Shown here piece by piece: positions 57,897 through 64,000 of a stretch of DNA of 64,000 bases. The notes under the pieces are model-generated. The model had not been told where the DNA came from. It did no database searches and saw only the letters and a program-made list of their open reading frames with translations. Source of the stretch: Microtetraspora glauca (GTDB taxonomy: Bacteria; Actinomycetota; Actinomycetes; Streptomycetales; Streptomycetaceae); contig JOFO01000010.1 of the NCBI GenBank assembly GCA_000721275.1, positions 1 through 64,000 of the forward strand, in the 5' to 3' direction. Positions within the stretch are counted from its first letter, which is position 1; every line of letters starts with the position of its first letter. A program made the position numbers and the translations under genes.

Positions 57897-59504
57897 ATGA
57901 CCACCCCGCAGACCGTCCCCGCCCTCGGAACGCACCCGGCCGCCGGTTCGCTTCCGTCCCGCGCCGAGACCAGAGAGCAGCTTGCCAAGGCGACGTACGA
58001 CCTCCTGGTGATCGGCGGCGGCATCCTGGGCATCTCCACCGCCTGGCACGCCGCGCAGGCCGGTCTGCGGGTGGCCCTGGTGGACGCCGGCGACTTCGCC
58101 GGCGCCACCTCCTCGGCCTCCTCCAAGCTCCTCCACGGCGGCCTGCGCTACCTGCAGACCGGCGCCGTGAAGCTCGTCGCGGAGAACCACTTCGAGCGGC
58201 GCGCCGTCTCCCGGCAGGTCGCCCCCCACCTGTCCAACCCGCTCACGTTCTACCTGCCCGTCTACAAGGGCGGCCCGCACGGCGCCGCCAAGCTGGGCGC
58301 CGGCGTGTTCGCGTACTCCGCGCTCTCCGCCTTCGGCGACGGCGTCGGCCACCTCCTCTCCCCCGCCAAGGCGGCCCAGGACGTGCCCGAGCTGCGCACC
58401 GACAACCTCAAGGCCGTCGCCGTCTACGGCGACGACCAGATGAACGACGCCCGCATGGCGCTCATGACGGTCCGCGCGGCCGTCGACGCCGGCGCCGTCG
58501 TCCTCAACCACGCCGAGGTCACAGGGCTCCGCTTCACCCGGGGCCGGGTCACCGGCGCCGAGCTGAGGGACCGCATGTCCGGCGAGGAGTTCGGCGTCAC
58601 CGCGCGGCTCGTCCTCAACGCCACCGGCCCCTGGGTCGACCACCTGCGCAAGATGGAGGACCCCAACGCGGCCCCCTCCATCCGCCTCTCCAAGGGCGCC
58701 CACCTGGTCCTCAAGCGCACCGCGCCGTGGAAGGCCGCGCTCGCCACCCCGATCGACAAGTACCGGATCACCTTCGCCCTCCCCTGGGAGGACATGCTCC
58801 TGCTCGGCACCACCGACGAGGAGTACGAGGGCGACCCGGGCCAGGTCGCGGTCACCGAGAAGGACACCGCCCAGATCCTGGACGAGGCCGCCTTCTCCAT
58901 CCGCGACCAGCAGCTCGACCGCTCCCTCATCACCTACGCCTTCGCCGGCCTGCGGGTGCTCCCGGGCGGGCCCGGCGACACCTCCAAGGCCAAGCGCGAG
59001 ACGGTCGTCACCGAGGGCCGCGGCGGGATGCTGTCGGTCGCCGGCGGCAAGTGGACCACCTTCCGGCACATCGGCCGCACCATCATGAAGAAGCTGGAGG
59101 CGCTCCCCGGCCACCCGCTGGGCGAGGACTACGAGCCGGTCTCCACGCTCCCCAAGCGGCTGCCGCTGCCGGGCATCGCCAACCCGAACGCGGTCGCCCA
59201 CCGGCTGCTCGTCGACGGCCCCGCGCCCGGCCCGCGGATGGCCGCCGACACCGCCAAGCACCTGGCCACGCACTACGGTTCGCTCTCCTTCGACATCGCC
59301 CGGATGGCGAACGAGAACCCCGAACTGGCCCGCCGGATCCACCCGGACGCGCCCGAGATCTGGGCGCAGGTCGCCTACGCCCGCGACCACGAGTGGGCCG
59401 AGACGGCCGACGACGTGCTGCGCCGCCGCACCACCCTGACCATCCGCGGCCTCGCCACCGACGAGATCCGCGCCGAGGTCGACGCGATGCTGCGCGCGAA
59501 GTAG
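57897..59504 (+). CDS. glpD: FAD-dependent glycerol-3-phosphate dehydrogenase GlpD
   Basis: A 535-residue flavoprotein. The FAD dinucleotide motif LLVIGGGILGISTAWHA is near residue 38, the GlpD signature SASSKLLHGGLRYL near 75, and GGKWTTFRHIGR near 385. A C-terminal helical cap (residues about 410-530) completes the family. It oxidises glycerol-3-phosphate to dihydroxyacetone phosphate at the membrane and passes electrons to quinone. The ATG at 57897 has GAGGAG upstream. It ends the glycerol operon; a weak hairpin follows at 59517-59556. Confidence 0.95.
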   Translation: MTTPQTVPALGTHPAAGSLPSRAETREQLAKATYDLLVIGGGILGISTAWHAAQAGLRVALVDAGDFAGATSSASSKLLHGGLRYLQTGAVKLVAENHFERRAVSRQVAPHLSNPLTFYLPVYKGGPHGAAKLGAGVFAYSALSAFGDGVGHLLSPAKAAQDVPELRTDNLKAVAVYGDDQMNDARMALMTVRAAVDAGAVVLNHAEVTGLRFTRGRVTGAELRDRMSGEEFGVTARLVLNATGPWVDHLRKMEDPNAAPSIRLSKGAHLVLKRTAPWKAALATPIDKYRITFALPWEDMLLLGTTDEEYEGDPGQVAVTEKDTAQILDEAAFSIRDQQLDRSLITYAFAGLRVLPGGPGDTSKAKRETVVTEGRGGMLSVAGGKWTTFRHIGRTIMKKLEALPGHPLGEDYEPVSTLPKRLPLPGIANPNAVAHRLLVDGPAPGPRMAADTAKHLATHYGSLSFDIARMANENPELARRIHPDAPEIWAQVAYARDHEWAETADDVLRRRTTLTIRGLATDEIRAEVDAMLRAK

Positions 59505-59516
59505 GCGCCACCGGCC

Positions 59517-59556
59517 GAGGGGCGGTCTTCTCCGGGGAGGGAGGGGGCCGCCCCTC
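59517..59556 (+). terminator. Possible glp operon terminator
   Basis: GAGGGGCGG and CCGCCCCTC form a 9-bp stem with a 22-nt loop, 12 bp after the glpD stop. The large loop lowers confidence. Confidence 0.45.
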
Positions 59557-59612
59557 CCGCGTGCCACACGGCGGCCACACCGCGGCAACAGTCGGCGCGC
59601 ACAGTGGAGGGC

Positions 59613-60674
59613 ATGAGGTTTCAGGTGCTCTCGATCGTCCCCCACTCCCCGCACCCGCTCACCGGTGAACTGCCCTCCGCGGCCGACCGGTTGGAGCAGG
59701 TCGTGACGCTCGGCGAGACGGCCGAGCGGCTCGGCTTCGACGCGTACGCGATCGGCGAGCGGCACGCCGGGCCGTTCCTCTCCTCCGCCCCGACCGTGCT
59801 GCTCGCCGCGCTCGCCGCCCGCACCTCCCGGATCCGCCTGCTGACAGGTGTCACGGTCGTCGCGATCCTCGACCCGGTCCGGGTCGCCGAGGACTATGCC
59901 ACCCTCGACCAGCTGTCCCGGGGCCGGCTGGAACTCGTCGTCGGCAAGGGCGCGGAGGCCGGCCACTTCGACCTCTTCGGGCTGGACGAGGAGCGCCAGT
60001 GGGAGCTCCAGAAGGAGAAGTACGAACTCCTGCGCCGGCTCTGGACGGAGGAGGACGTCGACTGGGAGGGAACCTCCCGGCCGCCGCTCCGGGGCGTCAC
60101 CACGATCCCCCGCCCGTACGCCGGTGCGCCGACGATCTGGCACGGCTCGGCCACCAGCCTGCACTCCCCCGAACTCGCCGCGCGGCACGGCGACCCGCTC
60201 TTCACCGCCAACGCGATCCAGCCGCGCGAGGCGTACGCGCGGCTGATCGCCCACTACCGCGAGCGGTTCGAGGCGTACGGGCACGATCCGGCACGCGCGC
60301 GCGTGGCGGCCGGTTCGGGCGGGCTGCTCATCGCGGACACCCCCGAGGACGCCGTGCGGCGCTACAAGGAGCTGTACGAGGCGAAGGTGGCGCAGAGCTT
60401 CCGGCCGCACCTGGAGGGCCGGGCCGGCTACAACACGCCCTTCCGGACCGTCGAGGAGGCGATCGCGGACGGACCCCAGCTGATCGGCTCGCCCGAGCAG
60501 ATCACCGAGAAGATCCTCGCCTTCCACGCCCACTACGGGCACGACCTCCAGTCGGTCACGGTGGACGGCTTCGGGCAGTCGACGGCCGAACAGACCGAGA
60601 CCCTGGCACGGTTCGCGGAGGAGATCGCGCCGGTGCTGAGGAAGGAGGCGCCCAGCACGCTCTGGGAGGCGTGA
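59613..60674 (+). CDS. Luciferase-like (LLM class) flavin-dependent oxidoreductase
   Basis: A 353-residue bacterial-luciferase-fold monooxygenase. LGFDAYAIGERHAGPFLSSAP near residue 45, RIRLLTGVTVVAILDPVRVAEDYATLDQLS-type strands, and GKGAEAGHFDLFGL near 115 are typical. Members use reduced FMN or F420. Substrate unknown. The ATG at 59613 has GGAGG only 2 nt before it, so GTG at 59604 is an alternative. It follows the glycerol operon in the same direction but has a terminator-like hairpin before it. Confidence 0.86.
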   Translation: MRFQVLSIVPHSPHPLTGELPSAADRLEQVVTLGETAERLGFDAYAIGERHAGPFLSSAPTVLLAALAARTSRIRLLTGVTVVAILDPVRVAEDYATLDQLSRGRLELVVGKGAEAGHFDLFGLDEERQWELQKEKYELLRRLWTEEDVDWEGTSRPPLRGVTTIPRPYAGAPTIWHGSATSLHSPELAARHGDPLFTANAIQPREAYARLIAHYRERFEAYGHDPARARVAAGSGGLLIADTPEDAVRRYKELYEAKVAQSFRPHLEGRAGYNTPFRTVEEAIADGPQLIGSPEQITEKILAFHAHYGHDLQSVTVDGFGQSTAEQTETLARFAEEIAPVLRKEAPSTLWEA

Positions 60675-60816
60675 GAGTCCCGTGTGCGGGGCCCCGTTCG
60701 TGGGTAGTCGATCAACGCCGCACGGGTTTCCGGGCGCGTCCGGGGGCTGCGGCCGGACGTCCGGAAAGCCGTAAGGTTGGTCCGTACGACACGAACTTCG
60801 AAGAAGGAGGCGCTGG

Positions 60817-61845
60817 GTGATCGAGCTCGAGGGGGTACCCGAGCTGATCGACCCGGTCATGGTGGCCGCGTTCGAGGGCTGGAACGACGCCGGCGACGCC
60901 GCCTCCACCGCGGTCGCTCATCTGGACCGGGAATGGAAGGGCGAGGTCTTCGCGGCGCTCGACGCCGAGGACTACTACGACTTCCAGGTCAACCGCCCGA
61001 CGGTGTTCCTGGAGAACGGCGTCCGGAAGATCACCTGGCCGACGACCCGGCTGTCGGTGGTCCGGATCGGCGGCGACAAGCCGCGCGACCTGGTCCTGGT
61101 CCGGGGCATCGAGCCGTCGATGCGCTGGCGCTCCTTCTGCAACGAGCTGCTGGGCTTCGCGCACGAGCTGGGCGTCGAGATGGTGGTGATCCTGGGCGCG
61201 CTGCTCGGCGACACCCCGCACACCCGCCCGGTGCCGGTCAGCGGCGTCACCTCCGACCCGGACCTGGCGCGCACGATGGAGCTGGAGGAGACCCGCTACG
61301 AGGGCCCGACGGGCATCGTCGGGATCCTCCAGGAGGCGTGCACCCACGCGGGCGTGCCGGCCGTGAGCCTGTGGGCGGCGGTGCCGCACTACGTGTCGCA
61401 GCCGCCGAACCCGAAGGCGACGCTGGCGCTGCTGAACCGGCTGGAGGACCTGATCGGGCTGCGGATCCCGCTGGGCGAGCTGCCCGAGGACGCGCGGGCC
61501 TGGCAGCTGGGCGTGGACCAGCTGGCGGCGGAGGACAGCGAGGTCGCCGAGTACGTGCAGACGCTGGAGGAGGCGCGGGACACCGCGGAGCTTCCGGAGG
61601 CGTCGGGCGAGGCGATCGCCCGCGAGTTCGAGCGCTACCTGCGGCGGCGCGACCCGGGCCAGGGGCCGGGCGTCCCCGGGGTCGCGACGGAGAGCGGCGA
61701 CACGTCGTACCTGCGGGACCCGGGCAGCGGCCGGGCCCGCCCGGCCAAGCCGGGACCGGAGCGGCCGGAACAGCCGGAGCAGCCGGAAGCGCCCGGCGAG
61801 GACGGCGAAGGCAGCGACAACAGCGAGGACGGCGAGCAGAACTGA
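60817..61845 (+). CDS. parJ: PAC2-family protein, ParJ-like
   Basis: A 342-residue protein. Residues about 5-260 are a PAC2 (proteasome assembly chaperone 2-like) domain, with VAAFEGWNDAGDAAS at the start and LGALLGDTPHTRPVPV near 130. The last 60 residues are a disordered, acidic Pro/Glu-rich tail. In S. coelicolor the gene next to mshC (SCO1662) is ParJ, reported to restrain ParA polymerisation in sporulating hyphae; position here matches, and I infer orthology. The GTG at 60817 is preceded by AAGGAGG. A classical terminator follows. Confidence 0.85.
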   Translation: MIELEGVPELIDPVMVAAFEGWNDAGDAASTAVAHLDREWKGEVFAALDAEDYYDFQVNRPTVFLENGVRKITWPTTRLSVVRIGGDKPRDLVLVRGIEPSMRWRSFCNELLGFAHELGVEMVVILGALLGDTPHTRPVPVSGVTSDPDLARTMELEETRYEGPTGIVGILQEACTHAGVPAVSLWAAVPHYVSQPPNPKATLALLNRLEDLIGLRIPLGELPEDARAWQLGVDQLAAEDSEVAEYVQTLEEARDTAELPEASGEAIAREFERYLRRRDPGQGPGVPGVATESGDTSYLRDPGSGRARPAKPGPERPEQPEQPEAPGEDGEGSDNSEDGEQN

Positions 61846-61855
61846 GAAGACGGAG

Positions 61856-61897
61856 AAGGGGAGGGGGACGGCCGGAGCCGTCCCCCTCCCCTTTTTC
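61856..61897. terminator. Intrinsic terminator of parJ
   Basis: A 17-bp perfect stem (AAGGGGAGGGGGACGGC and complement) with a 4-nt loop is followed by TTTTT. It lies 10 bp after the parJ stop and 18 bp beyond the mshC stop, so it may serve both. Confidence 0.9.
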
Positions 61898-61914
61898 GCT
61901 TCTCGTCTACAGCC

Positions 61915-63144
61915 TTACAGCGCCACGCCGAGGAGCGCGTCGACCGTGCGGGAGACGAGGCCGGGCGCGGACTCGTCGGTGCCGCCGTCCGCCTCCTGGC
62001 GGGCGGCCCAGCGGTCGACCGCGGCGAGCGCGGCCGGGGCGTCGAGGTCGTCGGCGAGGGCTTCGCGGACCTCCTCGACCAGGGCGTCGGCGGACGGGCC
62101 GTCGGGCCGGGAGACCGCGGCGCGCCAGCGGTCCAGGCGCGCGACGGCGTCCTCGAGGACCTGGTCGGTCCACTCCCAGTCGGCGCGGTAGTGGTGGGCG
62201 AGCAGGGCGAGCCGGATGGCGGCCGGGTCGACGCCCTCGCGCCGGAGCGCGGAGACGAAGACCAGGTTGCCCTTGGACTTGGACATCTTCTCGCCGTGCA
62301 GGGCGACCATGCCGGCGTGCACGTACGCCTTGGCCATGGGGAACTCGCCGGTGAGCGCCTGGGCGTGCGAGGCGCCCATCTCGTGGTGCGGGAAGATCAG
62401 GTCGGAGCCGCCGCCCTGCACGTCGAAGCCCATGCCGAGGTGGTCGAGGGCGATGGCGACGCACTCGATGTGCCAGCCGGGCCGGCCGGGGCCGAGGCTG
62501 CCGCCGTCCCAGCTGGGCTCGCCCTCGCGGGCGGCCATCCACAGCATCGGGTCGAGCGGGTTCTTCTTGCCGGGGCGGTCCGGGTCCCCGCCGCGCTCGG
62601 CGGAGAGGTGCCGCATGAGCTCGGTGTCGTAGTGCGAGACCTGGCCGAAGTGGGGGTCGGCCTCGACGGAGAAGTAGATGTCGCCGTCGAGCTCGTAGGC
62701 CGCGCCGGAGTCCCGGAGCCGCTCGACGAGCGGGACGATGGAGGGTATCGACTCGACCGCGCCGACGTAGTGGCGCGGGGGCAGCATCCGCAGGGCGGTC
62801 ATGTCCTCGCGGAAGAGGGAGGTCTCGCGCTCGGCGAGCGCGACCCAGTCGATGTCGTCGCGGAGGGCGCGCTCCAGGAGCGGGTCGTCCACGTCCGTGA
62901 CGTTCTGGACGTAGTGCACCTGCCGCTTGGTGTCGAGCCACACGCGCTGCACGAGGTCGAACGCGTTGTAGGTCGCCGCGTGACCCATGTGGGTCGCGTC
63001 GTACGGCGTGATGCCGCAGACGTAGATACGGGCGACGGGGCCGGGGGCGAGGGTCACTCGTCCGCCGGTCGCGGTGTCGTGGATCCGGAGGTCGCGGCCC
63101 TTGCCGGGAAGGGCGGGGACCTCGGAAGCGGGCCAGGCATGCAT
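61915..63144 (-). CDS. mshC: Mycothiol ligase MshC (cysteine:1D-myo-inosityl glucosaminide ligase)
   Basis: A 409-residue enzyme of the class I cysteinyl-tRNA synthetase fold. [14 protein letters not shown] near residue 45 holds the zinc Cys and the HIGH-like motif, WHIECVA near 230 another zinc Cys, and [10 protein letters not shown] near 290 the KMSKS loop. Thr in place of the synthetase-type residues after CG marks MshC apart from CysS. It activates cysteine with ATP and joins it to glucosaminyl-inositol in mycothiol synthesis. The ATG at 63144 opens [12 protein letters not shown]. Confidence 0.93.
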   Translation of the reverse strand: MHAWPASEVPALPGKGRDLRIHDTATGGRVTLAPGPVARIYVCGITPYDATHMGHAATYNAFDLVQRVWLDTKRQVHYVQNVTDVDDPLLERALRDDIDWVALAERETSLFREDMTALRMLPPRHYVGAVESIPSIVPLVERLRDSGAAYELDGDIYFSVEADPHFGQVSHYDTELMRHLSAERGGDPDRPGKKNPLDPMLWMAAREGEPSWDGGSLGPGRPGWHIECVAIALDHLGMGFDVQGGGSDLIFPHHEMGASHAQALTGEFPMAKAYVHAGMVALHGEKMSKSKGNLVFVSALRREGVDPAAIRLALLAHHYRADWEWTDQVLEDAVARLDRWRAAVSRPDGPSADALVEEVREALADDLDAPAALAAVDRWAARQEADGGTDESAPGLVSRTVDALLGVAL

Positions 63145-63308
63145 GCCCCGAGCGTAACCGGACAGCTCTTTCGGATACGAACCGGATCCGGAATCTTGTC
63201 CGATCATGCGCTCTTGCGGGTGAGCGAGGGGTGTGCATACCCCCCAGGGGTGCGGGCGCCGCCGGGACGGGCGGGGCCGATGTGGCCGAAAACCTGCGGT
63301 CTCCGGCC

Positions 63309-64000
63309 TCAGACCGGCGGCCACGGGATGGCCGGCCACTGGCCGGAAGGCTCCGGATGCCGCCCGGAGGCCAGCAGCGCCGCCACCCGCTCCCGTACGG
63401 CGGACACCTCGGCGGGCGTCAGCAGCTCCGCCAGCCGGGTGGCGAGGGGCGCCCCGGGCGCCAGTGACCCGGAGAGCGCCGTGAGAACGGCGGTGGCCTC
63501 CGCGGGCAGCTCCTGGCCCGCCCAGCCCCACAGCAGCGTCCGCAGCTTGTCCTCGACGTGGAAGGAGACGCCGTGGTCGATGCCGTAGAGCCGGCCGCCG
63601 GGCGCGGGCAGCAGATGGCCGCCCTTGCGGTCGCCGTTGTTCATCACCGCGTCGAGGACGGCCAGCCGCCGCAGCCCGGGCGTGTCGGCGTGCACGAGGA
63701 GCGCGGTGCGGCCCTCCCCCACCTCGGCCGGGCCGATCGCCCGCCAGCCCTCGCCGGGCTCGTCGTCCTCGGTGAGGGCGAGCAGCCGGGCCTCCGGGTC
63801 GGCCTCCACCCACAGCTGGACCATGCCCGGCCCGTACGGGCCGTCCCGCAGCACCGTCGGCGGGACGAGGCCCCAGCCGGTCGCCTCGGAGAGCTCGTAC
63901 GCGGCCACCTCCCGCTCGGCGAGGGTGCCGTCGGGGAAGTCCCACAGGGGGCGCTCCCCCGCGACCGGCTTGTAGACGCAGGCGGCCTCCCGGCCCTCGT
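63309..64000 (-). CDS. SCO1664-like conserved actinobacterial protein (5' end outside window)
   Basis: About 230 codons are visible from the right edge to a stop at 63309. Signatures are [21 protein letters not shown] at the start of the visible part, then [18 protein letters not shown] in the middle and [20 protein letters not shown]. KPVxGE, the NNxDRKxxH catalytic-like loop and the IDHG metal-like motif resemble the phosphatidylinositol 3/4-kinase or HipA-like kinase fold. The family (SCO1664) is conserved next to mshC in actinobacteria, but its function is unknown to me. The gap of 164 bp to mshC includes no other gene. Confidence 0.82.
   Translation of the reverse strand, partial: EGREAACVYKPVAGERPLWDFPDGTLAEREVAAYELSEATGWGLVPPTVLRDGPYGPGMVQLWVEADPEARLLALTEDDEPGEGWRAIGPAEVGEGRTALLVHADTPGLRRLAVLDAVMNNGDRKGGHLLPAPGGRLYGIDHGVSFHVEDKLRTLLWGWAGQELPAEATAVLTALSGSLAPGAPLATRLAELLTPAEVSAVRERVAALLASGRHPEPSGQWPAIPWPPV

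Noticed and set aside
1..64000. CRISPR arrays, tRNA or rRNA genes, insertion sequences, prophage
   Set aside because: No regularly spaced repeats, no cloverleaf-like genes, and no transposase, integrase or phage structural proteins in any frame.

Overview
This 64 kb window is very high in G+C and densely packed with genes. Many start at GTG or TTG behind GGAGG-type ribosome sites, and many intergenic hairpins are long and G+C-rich. Gene content and order match the chromosomal core of a Streptomyces, corresponding (from memory) to the S. coelicolor segment around SCO1611-SCO1664. I saw no rRNA or tRNA genes, insertion sequences, prophage or CRISPR array.

Left third (1-22 kb) is metabolic. After a truncated proline-rich gene and a PLP-barrel deaminase/aldolase comes a GlnA4-type gamma-glutamyl-amine module: glutamine-synthetase-like ligase, aldehyde dehydrogenase and SDR on the minus strand, FadR-type regulator and peptidase C26 hydrolase on the plus strand. 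Two near-identical ATG-N9-CAT sites probably bind the regulator. Then come an NCS1 permease/TetR/amidohydrolase unit, a LysR/TDT-transporter pair, an XRE-cupin regulator coupled to a signal-less metal-receptor protein, an OpuA-like osmolyte ABC transporter whose permease and binding protein are fused, a 5'-3' exonuclease, an iron-boxed siderophore-interacting protein, an ADP-ribosylglycohydrolase and a lone P450.

Middle third (22-42 kb) is the helicase-Tat-Pup/proteasome block. On the minus strand it holds arc, dop, pup, an endonuclease VII-like gene, prcB, prcA, pafA, two FKBP isomerases, pafB, pafC, two small proteins, tatA, tatC and an Mtr4/Ski2-type helicase. A LacI/MFS pair sits between prcA and pafA. 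Together these genes tag proteins with Pup, unfold and degrade them, fold exported proteins, and control the DNA-damage response (PafBC).

Right third (41-64 kb) carries a 3Fe-4S ferredoxin, TrmI tRNA methyltransferase, a site-2 protease with CBS domains, a RecB-like nuclease, an orphan NarL-type response regulator, two tandem solute-binding lipoproteins without transporter genes, a HAD phosphatase, cobalamin-dependent methionine synthase, the gylR-glpF-glpK-glpD glycerol cluster, a luciferase-like monooxygenase, a PAC2/ParJ-like protein, the mycothiol ligase mshC and the end of an SCO1664-like gene.

Most notable: metH appears to carry an in-frame internal deletion removing the GGCC zinc-ligand segment and the start of the folate barrel. 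The endonuclease VII-like gene in the proteasome operon has lost two predicted zinc cysteines while keeping its HVDHDH core. Two exact DnaA-box-like 9-mers precede the P450. A 69-bp concentric inverted repeat lies in the only large gene-free stretch.
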